From assembly GCF_025698545.1 (NCBI RefSeq), contig NC_068575.1:47067980-47131979 (forward strand): 64,000 bases of DNA, given 5' to 3'. Positions 1 to 11,735 of this stretch are shown piece by piece (the first letter of the stretch is position 1; every line of letters begins with the position of its first letter). The notes beneath the pieces are model-generated. The model saw only the letters and a list, made by a program, of their open reading frames with translations, had not been told where the DNA came from and ran no database searches. The translations under genes and the position numbers were made by a program. This DNA comes from Gossypium raimondii. Taxonomy: Eukaryota > Streptophyta > Magnoliopsida > Malvales > Malvaceae.

Positions 1-2
1 AT

Positions 3-1993
3 GTTAAATTCGAGTGGACTAATGAATGTCAGCAGAGTTTCGACCGATTGAAAGATTTGTTGACAAAAGTACCTGTGTTGGTACAATCTGAATCGGGTAA
101 AGAATTTATTATTTATAGTGATGCATCATTAAATGGTTTAGGTTGTGTCTTGATGCAAAAAGGTAAAGTTATAGCTTATGCTTCGAGACAACTTAAGACA
201 CATGAAAGAAATTACCCGGTGCATGATCTTGAATTAGCTGCTATTGTATTTGCATTAAAAATATGGCGACATTATTTGTATGGTGAAAAATGTCATATTT
301 ATACTGATCATAAAAGTTTGAAATATCTGATGACACAGAAAGATCTGAATTTGAGACAGTGTAGGTGGCTTGAACTGATAAAAGACTATGATTTGGTTAT
401 TGATTACCATCCGGGTAAGGCTAATGTTATAGCTGATGCTCTGAGTCGAAAATCTCTGTTTGCTTTACGAGCTATGAATGCCCGATTGTCTTTGGTTGAT
501 GATGGTTTAGTCGTAGTTGAGTTGAGAGTTAAACCGATATTTCTACAACAAATATATGAAGCTCAGAAAAATGATGAGAAGCTACAGGCTAAACGGGTAC
601 AATGTGAGTCAGGTAATGATTCAGAATTTCAGATTGGGATTGATGGTTGTTTATTATTCAGAGGCAGAGTATGTGTACCAAAGAATTCAGAGCTTGTACA
701 GAAGATTTTACACGAGGCACACAGTGGTATTATATCCGTGCATCCGGCAGGTAATAAAATGTATAATGATTTGAAGAAGATGTACTGGTGGCCAGGTATG
801 AAACGTGATATTTCTGAGTTTGTATCAAGATGGCTGATATGTCAACAGGTTAAAGCAGAACATCAGGTACCTTCGGGATTGCTCCAGCCAATTATTATAC
901 CGGAATGGAAATGGGAAAGAATTACTATGGATTTTGTGTCGGGATTACCATTGTCACCGAAAAAGAAAGATGCCATTTGGGTGATCGTTGATCGATTAAC
1001 AAAATCAGCATATTTTATCCCGGTACGTATGGATTATTCTCTAGATAAATTGGCTAAATTGTATATATCTGAGATTGTCAGGCTACATGGAGTGCCAATC
1101 TCCATTATATCAGATAGAGATCCCCGATTTACATCTCGTTTCTAGGACAAATTGAAAGAAGCCTTGGGTACTCAGTTGCATTTCAGTACTGCATTTCATC
1201 TTCAGACAGATGGCCAATCTGAGCGTGTAATTCAGGTATTGGAAGATATACTCCGATGTTGTATATTAGAGTTTGAAGGTAATTGGGAGAGGTATCTACC
1301 TTTGATTGAATTTGCTTATAATAACAGTTATCAGTCCAGTATTAAAATGGCTCCGTATGAAGCTTTGTATGGTAGAAAATGTAGAACACCATTATATTGG
1401 ACAGAGCTCAGTGAAAAGAAGATACATGGGGTTGATTTGATCAGGGAAACAGAAGAAAAAGTCAAGGTGATTCGAGATAGTCTAAAAGCAGCTTCCGATC
1501 GTCAGAAGTCATATGCTGATCTTAAACGAAAAGAGGTTGAATTCAGGTGGGTGATAATGTATTCTTAAAAGTGTCTCCTTGGAAGAAAGTTCTCCGATTC
1601 GGTCGAAAGGGCAAATTGAGTCCAAGATTTATCGGGCCATATGAAATCGTAAAAAGAATTGGACCGGTCGCTTATCGATTGGCATTACCACCGGAACTCG
1701 ATAGAATTCATAATGTTTTTCATGTATCTATGCTACGACGGTATCGATCAGATCCTTCACATGTTATTTCTCCGACAGAAGTGGAGATTCAGCCGGATAT
1801 GACTTACAATGAAGAACCGGTCAAGATATTGGCATGGGAAACAAAGGAGCTTAGAAATAAAAAGATAAATTTGGTGAAAGTATTATGGCAAAAGCACGGG
1901 ATAGAGGAAGTGACATGGGAACCGGAGGAGGCAATGAGGAAACAATACCCGAACCTCTTTACTAGTAAGATTTTCGAGGACGAAAATCCTTAA
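3..1993 (+). pseudogene. Ty3/gypsy pol, 3' part (RNase H, integrase, chromodomain-like tail), broken
   Basis: The frame is open from base 3, so the reverse transcriptase lies left of the window. In order: the end of RT/thumb, an RNase H domain (YSDASLNG, then TDHKSLKYL and a DALSR end, about 100-455), the integrase zinc-binding region (about 690-860), and the integrase core with acidic residues in TMDFVSG, SDRDPRF and the Glu of DGQSERVIQ. The tail (about 1547-1990) has the [12 protein letters not shown] start and ends [17 protein letters not shown], as in chromodomain-bearing gypsy integrases. It is dead. A TAG at 1143-1145 splits the integrase core, and the frame shifts near 1540-1550. One zinc-finger cysteine also appears replaced by Trp (SRWLICQQ). 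Family knowledge suggests the Tekay/Del chromovirus clade; that clade call is inference. Confidence 0.9.
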
Positions 1994-2004
1994 GGGGGGA
2001 GAGT
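1991..2004 (+). other. Polypurine tract of the Ty3/gypsy element
   Basis: A G-rich purine run (AAGGGGGGAGAG followed by T) lies directly between the pol stop at 1993 and the first TG of the LTR at 2005. Plus-strand DNA synthesis of LTR retrotransposons starts at such a site, and its position fixes the LTR start. Confidence 0.75.
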
Positions 2005-4976
2005 TGTAATGGCCCAAATTCAAGGTTGTCGGAATAGTGGTTTCGTAACCACAAATCCGATTTAAAGAGAAATTTATTTTAATATTTTTGCATGAATATT
2101 GGTATGATAGGAAAATCGTATGAAAATATCAATAGAAAAATTTTACCGATTTAGTGGTTAGTTAGAAAAAGAAATTATTGAAGAAATTGGGTAAAAATAA
2201 GGTATCGAGACTTTAATCTCATAAAATTAAGTCAAACATATTTTTATAAACATTTATGAAGTGTTAGTAATATGGTATTAAAATTTCGTTAGAAAATTTT
2301 AATGTTTGGGTAGTCAATTAAGCAAAAAGGACTAAATTGAGAAAGGTGTAAAAGTTACTAGAAGGGTTAAATAGCTCAATTGTTAAATGAAGAGGGACAT
2401 AAATTGAAAATAACCCTAAAAGGAGATATTTTGGGTGGCACACGCTGAGAAAAAATCAGGAGAATTGAAGAATTAAGGGTAAAATTGGAATATTGCAAAA
2501 TTTACTTTAAAGGTTAGGACTAAAGTGGAATTATCTAGATTCCTCTTTATTTTTCTGCATTCCCATCAGCAAAAAACATCCTAAGGGTTTCTTCAAGCTG
2601 ATTTTTCATAATTTTTTCACCAAGTGAGTTAATCCTTGCCTTTTTCTCATAATTTTTGTGTTTCTAAGACTTTTACAACTAGATCCTATTACTAAATTCA
2701 TTAGTTTTTGATTTTATGAATGAATTTGAAAGTTTCTATGAATATGTGCTGGAATTTTATGATGAAATAGGATGAAATTGAAGCTTTAATTTGTTTATGA
2801 GATGATTTTATTAGGTAATTTCAATAGAAATTGATTTGTAGGACTTAATTGTGAAAAAGTTTGGAATTAAAGTCTAGTGCTAAAATTCTGATTCCAAAGC
2901 TTATAAAGTAGTTTAAAGTGATGGGATAAAGTGTTAACTGAGAAAAATCAGCTCAATTGAGAGGTTAATTGAGTAGGGATGAAATTATCATTTATTGAAA
3001 GTTTAGGGAAAAATGGTAATTAACATCATACACTAAAATAGTTTTGGACAGCAGCAGTACTCTAACTTTTAAAAATCACCAAAAATTGTAGAGATCTAAT
3101 TAGAGGATGAATAAAATATGAAATAAAATCTTATTGAGTCTAGTTTCTTAAAAAAGAAACGATGTAAGCAATGGAATTGTAAATCATGAGATATAATAGA
3201 TTTTGTGAGACAAGGTCAGAATGAATTCGGGTTCCCCTGTTCTGACTTTGGAAAATCATTAAAAATTCTACAAAAATTATTATGATTTATAATTTATATG
3301 GTTATAATAATTAATGGGTCTATTTTCAGAAGAAACAAATGGAAACATCATCCGAATTCTGTACAATGAGATAATTAAATTTTAGTGAAGAGAGGTTGGA
3401 ACTGTCGAACAGTGAAATAGGGGAAACTTTAAAGAATAAAGTGTACTTACTGGCTAAACCAAAAATTCTGAAAATTTTATGGTAGGAAGATATGTAAGTC
3501 TAGTTTTAGGGAAAATTAACGGATCTTAATTTGGAGTTCTGTAGCTCCAGATATAAATAATTTAGTGACTGTGACTCAGTGAGATAGCTTTGAATGCACT
3601 ATAAATAATAATGGAATTATAGAGAATGTTACATATGAACATGAAAAATATTAGATTAATGATTAAATTTATTTATTTAGATCCGGAAAATTCAAATACG
3701 AAGCAAGATCGAGGAAAATAAAAAGTTCGGGATTAGTAGATTTTTGGTTACGAACAAGTGTCGAGGTAAGTTCGTGTAACTTGAATTATATTCTTAAATG
3801 CTTGAAATGTTTGTTATTGATGTGAAAATGAGTTGGATGTTTATTGTATGATAATTGATGAAGTATTGATATTCTTGATGAAAAGAGAAAATAAATCCCG
3901 GTTGAATGGAAGGAAAACTCGATGGATCTCTGAAAAGGAATTGACGGTAAAAAGGATCTAGCTCGGACGGGTGATCCTATTCTGATATAGCCCTCCCGAA
4001 GAATATGTGGAAAATGGATTTAGCCGGACGGGTAATCCGAATTAGGTCTGAATTTAGCTTTGGACTGGTAATTGAGATCCAAGCTCATTAGAGTAATTGC
4101 CGTTGTAGGATTTAGCTTTGGGTAGTAATCCAGACAATACTCTATGAGTTTATATTATAGGATTTAGCTTTGGGTAGTAATCCATTTGTAAGGATGAGGT
4201 TCGCGGGAGTGTGCTCTTTGAAATGGAAATGTGCGCACATGAATATGAATTGACGGACCCGGATTTGTACACTAAAATGTACCTCTGAAAATCCATTGAA
4301 ATTCTGAGAAATTCAGCGGGATAAATATGGAAAAATAACAAGGGAATGGAAAATATGGAATTGATGAGCTCATCAATCAGTTGTCTTTGTAATGAATTTA
4401 TATGATGTTTACTTAACTAATGCAAAAGTTGAGTTTGTATGTGATAGGTATATGTTTATGTGAATTGGATGTGTGCTTGTGTTATTAAATGATAGGTGTA
4501 TAATATGGTAAGTATAATTCTTGTTGCATAAACTTACTAAGCACAATGTGCTTACCCCGTTCTCTTTTTCCCTATTTTGTAGTGCTCGGGAGCTCGAAGG
4601 TTAGAGATTAGTCGGAGCTTTATCACACTATCAACCCATATCTTTTGGTAATTGAAAATGACTTATTTTGAAATAACGACATGTATAGACTAAATACCAA
4701 TATTACATAGAAATGAATGTTTGTAACTTAGCTGTTGGTATGGCTAGAGTAAGTATAATTTTGAGATTTTGCGAAAAATTTCTTATGGCTTCGATTTAAT
4801 ATCAATTTAGTCCCGGTGTATGTTTTGAGCTTCGGAGGCCCATCCAAGGGACGTCATGACATGATTCGATAAATGAATAGTAATTAAACTCGTAATAACA
4901 GAAAAATTAATTCAGTAAAAATCTGGTAATGCCTCGTATCCTATTCCGGCGACGGAAACGGGTAGGGGGTATTACA
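2005..4976 (+). repeat. 3' LTR of the Ty3/gypsy element (2.97 kb)
   Basis: The LTR starts TGTAAT and ends ATTACA, giving a perfect 6-bp terminal inverted repeat. It follows the polypurine tract and carries no long open frame. Inside, near 4107-4183, the phrase GATTTAGCTTTGGGTAGTAATCC-like occurs twice about 50 bp apart, within a larger run of related imperfect repeats (about 3950-4200). The 5 bases after the LTR are AGCTA. The matching duplication would lie left of the window, so it cannot be checked here. Its start resembles the 5' end (minus strand) of the solo LTR at 34173-37300 (shared GAAATAGTGGTTTCG-like stretch), so the two are related families. Confidence 0.85.
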
Positions 4977-5255
4977 AGCTAGATGATTGAATATAAATAA
5001 ATTGAAATGAATTATTATGAAAATATAACTTGCATAACACCACTAAAAATTATATAAAAAGGTGGAGGAATTTATGTTGCAATTTCCCGTCCATATATGC
5101 TTACTTTTCTTTTTTCTCATTCGAAGAAATACTTCTAGAAAGATGTTGGAAGCACCAACTCTTTCAAAAACAAGAGGAGTACAACAATATTACAACTAAC
5201 ATCCAGATACAAAAACCACTATACAATAAGTATAAGAAAGTATATATTCAATTCA

Positions 5256-6063
5256 CCACGAGACTTTAAAAAAAGAAGATCTCGATATATCTGCTTTCGC
5301 CAAAACATCTGCCATACCATTACTTTGTCGATGAGTAACCGCAACTTGAAATCCAGCCATCTGCCTAGTGCCATAGTTGATATTCTCAAATAAATTTAGT
5401 AGCTGCCTAGTGCCATAGTTGATATTCTCAAATAAATTGAGTAACGACTATGGTCTATGCCTCCTATTTATCAACCATTCCGCAACAACAACAAAGTTTA
5501 ATTCAATTATTAATGGAACATGCGCCTTTCGATTCAATCCAATATACATCTCCACTACTCCTTTAAATGCCATTAATTTTGTCATTCCCGATCCCCTAGC
5601 TTTGATCCGCCCTGAGAATAACGCACAAGCCACTCCTTTATTATCTCTCAAAACCCCACCACAACCCGCTACATCCTCCTAAACAACGCCAGCCACATTA
5701 AATTTCAACCACTCTGGGAGGAGGTGGCTCCCAATCGTTAACCGTCCTGCTTAACATGCTTCTTGATGAGCTACATTTTGCTGGCCAGTACCACCAATAA
5801 CACTCCGAAAATTGACATTCATCAAGCACTGCTCTAGCCCACATCAAAGCTCTCATTTTAGAGTGGTACAACATTGTATCTAAATTTATCAATGTCCTAT
5901 CAAACACTTTATTATTCCGAGCTAACCACACAATCCAGCATGATGCCGAAATTGCAATCAACCATAAACTTTTTTGAACTCCTGTCCAATTCACGTCACA
6001 ACACATGGTGAAAAATTCATCAAATTTCTCGATTGATTTCCAATTGATTCCCCACCAATTCAT
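5256..6063 (-). pseudogene. LINE ORF2 C-terminal remnant (zinc-binding region plus RNase H)
   Basis: Read on the minus strand, 6063-5698 encodes a stretch with the LINE signature CWIVWLARNNKVFD. A frame change then leads into an RNase H-like domain: WLKFNV, GGVLRDNKGVACALFSG, a central stretch, and near 5290 RQSNGMADVLAKAD, the usual end of plant LINE RNase H. A TAG interrupts it near 5685 and the frame shifts near 5700, so no product is possible. The RT core and 5' part are missing, the usual 5' truncation of LINEs. A 42-bp tandem duplication sits within the RNase H part. Family assignment is from motifs; the subfamily is unknown. Confidence 0.75.
5361..5444. repeat. 42-bp tandem duplication inside the LINE RNase H remnant
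   Basis: CTGCCTAGTGCCATAG begins at 5361 and again at 5403, and the two 42-bp units differ at only a few bases. On the coding (minus) strand the unit keeps the frame and repeats ENINYGTRQ. Confidence 0.85.
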
Positions 6064-6077
6064 TAAAAATTTATAAT

Positions 6078-6101
6078 ATCATATATATATATATATATAT
6101 G
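6078..6101. repeat. (AT)n microsatellite
   Basis: An uninterrupted AT dinucleotide run flanked by ATC and GATATGATATG, just upstream of the LINE remnant. Confidence 0.9.
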
Positions 6102-7728
6102 ATATGATATGAAAGCGGAGCAACAATATCAGCTTGATCTTTGATGTAGTGCGTGATGAAATTTTTGAGTTAACATGAAAACTTGTTTTGAAGTAGTTTT
6201 TGAATAGTGTTAGTAGAAATTTTATCAACTTGTTATAAGAATTTGGTGTTGAGTTCCATTTGTAGGAATCACTTAAGCTTTCAATCTATATCATCAATAA
6301 AACAACTTGATCTCATAACTTTTGCAAGAGAAGCCACTTCTTCTTTAAAGGAAGTGATACTCATAACTACCACTTTCTGACTTGATGTTCACCATTCACG
6401 AATTGCTATTGTTGATCAATTTTCTTTTCTTTTTAGCTGGAAAATACTTCAATTTTAGATGACTAGGTTTTGGGAGTCATTGCAATTTTGATTATAGAAA
6501 ATTTTATGACTTCAAAAATTAGAAATAAATTAAAGAATTTTATTTATGAAATTTGGGTTATAATTTGTGTATAATATTCTCATCATCGATCTAAGAATTG
6601 TTTAGATTTGATCTTGTATGGATACTGTCTGCTTTAAACGTCATCAAGACTTGATTTTAAAAAGGATTTTGTAGAGTTACTTGCTTGAGATTGATTCAAC
6701 GGGTTTCGAGACTTGTGTTTGGGTCAACGAAGTTTACTTCAAATTATCATTAAGACTTAATCTTGAAAAACAACTTTTATCTCTTTTGTGTTAGCATAAC
6801 CATATTGCCTGATTGGGGTGAGATTTTATCTAAATTTCTTTGAGACTTGATATTGGATGGATAATTTCGTTCCAGAGGTATTTTAAACTTCATCTTTAAA
6901 AATGAGTTTAACCTCATTTATGTTGGTTGAATAAGATCGAACATTCTCTTCTGCGTTCTTCAAATCTTCTCCTCAAACTCTAATTCTTAATTTATGAAAT
7001 TATTTTAAATTGAAAATCTTTTTATATGACCAATATTAATCTCTTTTGTTTATTATTTATTTTATGATTAATTATATTAGTTAAAAATAAAATAATTCTA
7101 AAAAATATGATATATTTATAAAAGAAATTTTTTATTTTTCTTTATAATTACTTTAATATAATGAAGAATAAATGGCTGAAAATTTTTAATTGGTTGAAAA
7201 TAAATTTGAGATAATCGAATTAAATTAGATGGGTGATAAAATGATATGAAAGGGTTGGTGTGGGTTAATTTTGTTTAAAAGGGAGAATAATAAAAGCATG
7301 AAATGGAGTGGGGTGGCACACAGTTGTGAAGATGAGGTGGGGACAAAGGATCCTCGGCTTCTAAAGTGTTAACAAAAGGCAGGATTAGTTTATTGATATA
7401 ATGTGATAGGGTTTAGTAATTCTATGCACTAATCACTTGCCCATGTTACTTCTAGCTCTTAATTTCATGCTCATGCCTCTTTGGGAACTATGCTTCGTTG
7501 CTTTGCCCTCCCTATTTTGACCCTCCCCTCCCTCTTTTATTTATTTATTTCTTATATATATATATCTTCATGCCAACTAAACCCATAATATATATACAAA
7601 CCTTTTTCTTCCCCATAAATGTTAAGGACAATAGTAAAACATTGTTACATTAAAAACATATAAATTTAAAAATTAAAAATAATATTATTAAAAAATACAA
7701 ATATAAATAATAAAATAAAAAAACTAGC

Positions 7729-7734
<6 letters not shown>
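6102..7734. other. Intergenic, AT-rich, no gene seen
   Basis: All frames are short and no domain or splice model emerges. Phrases such as CAAGACTTGATTTT and TTAAGACTTAATCTTGA recur around 6640-6860, hinting at an old internal repeat. I recognise no element. Confidence 0.5.

Positions 7735-7759
<25 letters not shown>
7735..7759. repeat. (TA)n microsatellite
   Basis: A run of about twelve TA units embedded in AT-rich DNA, ending before AACTGTGATC. Confidence 0.9.
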
Positions 7760-7859
7760 ACTGTGATCTTGATATCAAGTGTTGCATCGGTAATTATGTT
7801 AGTAGTTTCCCTAGGAAGGATTATTCAGGTTTTTTGGATTAATCTTCACATATTCCGCA

Positions 7860-8021
7860 GTCCGCACTGTTAATATGAAAGCTGATAATATCGCTAAAAT
7901 AGGGGCCAATGGAGACTGCGACTTATTGCGACTTCTTTCCTCGACTTTTTGCTTCCCAGGTGTACTCTTATTTTGGCATAACGCTGATTTTTTTTTCCAA
8001 GTATTTGATATTATGTTTTGA
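7860..8021 (+). pseudogene. LINE RNase H C-terminal fragment
   Basis: The short frame reads VRTVNMKADNIAKIGANGD and runs to a TGA at 8019-8021. The pattern of basic residues, then N-x-x-AD-x-(L/I)AK-x-GA, is the conserved end of the RNase H domain in plant LINE ORF2 proteins. A 3'UTR-like stretch containing AATAAA near 8050 follows. No RT is present upstream, so this is a 5'-truncated remnant, on the opposite strand to the 5256-6063 copy. It could also be a captured fragment in another element. Confidence 0.5.
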
Positions 8022-8207
8022 TTTGATTTTGTACCGAGTTTTGCTGAATCAATAAACTTGATATCTTTACTTATAGAAAAATTTAATTAATTAATTAATG
8101 ATGTGCTGTAACTTATTTATTGATGATATATATTAGTTGTGCATTAAATATTAACCCTTACTTAGAAGGGATTTAGGAGAACTAATTTTTTTATATAGGG
8201 GAGGGAC

Positions 8208-9068
8208 TTACATTAATAATACAAAAAAAGTCAATTACGAAAATAGGGTAGAAAGTAAATTATTTACGAGAATAAATTATTTTGAATAATAAAATTAGTC
8301 TCGTCAATGTATCAATCTACACTACCTATAAAATTAACATTTTAATTAAAAATAAGCAAAATAATAATATTTTAATTATAAAAGGGTGTAGCGAACAAAG
8401 AAGGTGGCACCCTTTTTACCGGTCACTTTTTCCTTTTTCTATTTTTAAAGATATAATGATATATTTACCCTCCACTTTTATAAAAATATCATTTTATTCT
8501 TCCATTTAATTTTTCGCTTTTTTAGTTTTTAAATTTGCGTTTTTATTAAATCACCCCAAGATGGAAAGAAAAATTAACGTTTTTTAAACTTTGATGATGT
8601 GGCATACACATGGATTGCCACATGGATGACATGTCAACATTTAATTAATTTTTAAAATTTTAAGAATTAAAAAATTAAAATTTTCATGTCAACCATGTGT
8701 CAATCTACGTATATATTAAGTCAACAAAGTTAACATTCATTAACTTTTCCATCAATTTTGGAGTGATTTAACAAAAATGTAAGCTTAAGAACTAAAAAAA
8801 ACAAAAAAAAATAGAAGTAGTAAATATAGGGCAAATTTTCTTCTTTTTTTTTTTGTAAAAAAAAATACAAAATAAAAGGTCACAGGTAAAAAGAAGGTGC
8901 CACCTCCTTATTGGCAACACCCTTTTATAATTAAAATATTGGTGTTTATAGGTGGTGTTGCCCGATACATTAGCGACATTAACTTTTATCATTTAAAGCA
9001 ATTTATTCTCGTAAATAATCTACTTTCCACCCCATTTTTATAATATTTTTTTTATACTATTAATGTAA
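8208..9068. mobile_element. Foldback (long inverted-repeat) element
   Basis: The ends TTACATTAAT and ATTAATGTAA are inverted, and the match continues inward for about 200 bp per arm with gaps. Left arm 8208-8425 contains TTATTTACGAGAATAAATT; right arm 8885-9068 contains the complement. The arms meet at AGGTGGCACC / GGTGCCACCT. Inside, 8518-8803 holds a second inverted pair (TTTTTATTAAATCACCCC against GGAGTGATTTAACAAAAA). No transposase is visible, so it is non-autonomous. No clear target duplication was found and the superfamily is unknown. Confidence 0.65.
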
Positions 9069-10074
9069 AAAACTCAATGTTAAGGCATGAAACAAAACTA
9101 AAACAGCTGAAATATGGGATCTAAAAATTAATTTTCCTAATACATATCCTACGAAATTTGGACTAAGAAATGCATTTGATTGAGCTGAAACTAGTCCTTT
9201 ATAGAGTTTAAATACATACACAGCAAAGCCTTTGTAATTGCCAATGCCTACTTCCTTGTATCGTGATCTTACAGGGGTTTGATTGAATGGTTCATGCAAC
9301 GGCTCCGATGAAAAAGGTGGCTTCAATGTATCATTAATTTCAGAGCAAATATCATCTATATCTATATTAATTTATTCTATAAAAAGAAAGTATAGCATGC
9401 CTTTAAAAAGATACTTTTGTTAAAAAAGAAGAGAAATATGCATAGCCATGGCTATCATAGGGTACCCTAGGGAACACAGATTTGTTTTTATCACATTCTT
9501 CCTCCATGTAATATTCAATTCAGCAGAAGACCGAATCTGTAACTCAGAGACCTTGACCAGTTCTGACACTTTTTTTCCCTTTTGTTTTTAACCATCTTTC
9601 AATTTGCAGGGATTCGAATTCGTTTAAGTGGAAAAAACAAAGCCAGCTTTAATACTAATAAGAAGTCAAAGTTTTAGGGCAAATTGGATACTTGGTAAGA
9701 CTCATGTCAAACAAGCTCCACCTCATTATATAATAAACTAAAACTCCCTACTAGGATTTAACAACTCAAAGACCCTCGTTGCATGCATGAAGGCAATGGG
9801 GGACAAAATGAACATTTCCAATCCAAAGACAAAGCTACACTCACACTTTGTCCCTAACTTTGGTAAATCAATGCTCAATACCACATTCAAACTTTTGATG
9901 CAAAGAATAATAATAATATTTTTTTTTATTTAAAATATTTTAAATTTGGATATTTGTGATTGTAGTTAAGTTTTTTTATTGGTGAGTTTCCCTAAGCTCT
10001 GCATTTATCCCAGAAGCAAATATTTTATTTAGGAAGGTGTCGGAACCCTAGCTTTGACTTGGGGTTGAACTCTC
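9069..10074. other. Intergenic and upstream region of the RGF/GLV locus
   Basis: No coding region or repeat is recognised. The last few hundred bases should contain the promoter of the peptide locus, but no individual element beyond the TATA box can be supported. Confidence 0.5.
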
Positions 10075-10081
10075 TATAAAA
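10075..10081 (+). promoter_or_regulatory. TATA box of the RGF/GLV locus
   Basis: TATAAAA in the context CTCTATAAAACC lies 68 bp before the ATG at 10143, a normal spacing for a plant promoter with a short 5'UTR. It is the only good TATA upstream of the shared first exon. Confidence 0.6.
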
Positions 10082-10142
10082 CCTATTCCTTGGTTTTTTT
10101 TTCAGATTTCCTCTCTTTTAAGTTGAAGGAAGAATCACAAAG

Positions 10143-10698
10143 ATGGTGCATATGATAAGGTTTACTGCAGGCTTATTAATTTTGCTTTTCTTTGTTTTGC
10201 ATGCCCTTAACAGCTGCTCAGTGCATGCTCAACAAGGTATAATCAATAGTGAGCTTCTTCTTTTTTTGTTTGGCACTAATTTACTTAAAATAACCTTCTA
10301 ATCATATACTCTGAGATTGATTTATCTGTTGTTTCAATTTTTTCTTCAGGTAGGGAAACAGCTGGTGAAGGAAGTGTTACTCGAAAGGTTGGTTTTGGAT
10401 TAATTTGTAAGTTAAAAACAGTATATTTGTTCATATATTTTGAAGTTTTTGGAAAGCTGATGCATATATATATATACATTTGCAGGAATTTAATGGAAGG
10501 AAAATTGGAGGACATGAAGTAATGGTGGCTTCAAAGAATTCAGGTGCAAACCTGTGTGATGGAAAATGTGAAATTGAAGGAAAGGGAGGTTTTAATGTGA
10601 AATATGGGAATGAAAATAGGAGTGTTGAAACAGCTGATTTTGTAGCTTTTGGTGCTGATTATCGAGGGCCTAACCATCACCCTCCAAAGCATAACTGA
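10143..10698 (+). CDS. RGF/GLV (root meristem growth factor/GOLVEN) peptide precursor, form A
   Basis: Three exons: 10143-10236, 10350-10387 and 10486-10698, with GT/AG introns of phase 1 and phase 0, giving a 114-residue precursor. Residues 1-29 form a signal peptide (LLILLFFVLHAL core, cut after VHA). A variable middle follows, and the C-terminus is DYRGPNHHPPKHN, which fits the RGF1-type mature peptide: the DY tyrosine-sulfation site, a Pro pair for hydroxylation and a final HN. In the family such peptides are secreted, trimmed, sulfated by TPST and sensed by RGI/RGFR leucine-rich-repeat kinases; they set PLETHORA levels in root meristems and affect auxin transport. That role is by family, not shown here. 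The first exon is also in frame with a second exon pair at 10947-11415. Confidence 0.85.
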
Positions 10699-10946
10699 AA
10701 AAATTCAACCCTTCTAGATCTCTTTTGTGAAATTCGCTAGGGTTATTAGATGTTAGGCCAAGGATGTGTGAATATCATAACTTGTATGTATGTAACGGAA
10801 AAGTTTTGTTGTTTATAAAATGGATTTTTCTTCTTTTAGCTTATAATTTTGCTTCTGATTTAATCAAATGATATACAATATGTTTTGCCATGATTAAATC
10901 TCAACTTTGTAGTGTATTCATCCTAGATATTGCCCTTTGGATGCAG

Positions 10947-11415
10947 GGGGGAACAATGGTGCTGAAAGCGTGTCCATTGGGAAATCTCAACATCAACCAA
11001 ATAATCAGGTCTTTCCTTCTCTCTCTCTCTCTAAAACACACACGCCTTTAACTCTACACTGCTGCAATTAGTCCAAAAATATTCTTGTAAATTGTACATT
11101 TAATTAACCTTAAAGACTGTCTTAAGACATCGGTTAAGCTAACTAAATTTAATTGGCTTCATTTGCTAGGTATTGTTTACAGTAACCTATGAACATTATT
11201 ATTTTATGTTTGAAAAACAGGTGAGTGGTGTGAACAAGTTGGAGGCAAAGACAAGTAATTTTGCCGGATTGGGAACTCCCAGAAATGGTGGTAACAATGT
11301 CGAATCAGAAAAGCTTCTGGAAGCAACTAAAGAGATTGTAAAGTTGATGCAAGAGGATTACAGAGGCAGACCTCGTCGGAAGCCTCCAATCAACAATCAT
11401 GTACCAAGGCATTGA
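10947..11415 (+). CDS. RGF/GLV peptide, form B (alternative 3' exons sharing exon 1)
   Basis: Two exons, 10947-11008 and 11221-11415, are bounded by GCAG/GGGG, CAG/GTCTTT and AACAG/GTGAGT sites. Joined to exon 1 (10143-10236, phase 1) they give a 116-residue precursor with the same signal peptide. It ends EDYRGRPRRKPPINN plus a five-residue tail (HVPRH). DY followed by basic residues and a KPPINN end fits the other GLV subgroup (RKPPIHN type), so the product would differ from form A. No ATG with a signal peptide exists between 10699 and 10946, so this unit has no own first exon. Either it is made by alternative splicing from exon 1, or it is a tandem copy that lost exon 1. The middle exons align weakly (G...SV...K), which supports duplication. 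Confidence 0.7.
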
Positions 11416-11735
11416 TCGACTTTGCCTTGCCCTCATCACGAAAGAAAGTGAAGTCACTTAGCCTTCATGTAGCAAACATCAGTTTGTTGTGTTTTTGTCC
11501 TTTTTGGTTATAGTTGGGTCATATAGGCTTGCATAGGAACAAGAAACAGTGGGGTTTTTTTTTTTTTAAACAAGTATTTTCAGTTATAGGAACACAGTTT
11601 TTGTACATTAGGTTTACTTTGTTATACCATGTTTTTTTTCTTTTGTTTTGTTTTGCTTGTGATATAAATATATATAGTCATATGGCGAAGACTTACAAAT
11701 CTGTTATGAATATTTAATATGATAGCATAATTTAT

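Noticed and set aside
10699..10946. A private first exon for the second RGF unit
   Set aside because: The two ATGs here run into stops after a few codons and no hydrophobic leader follows.
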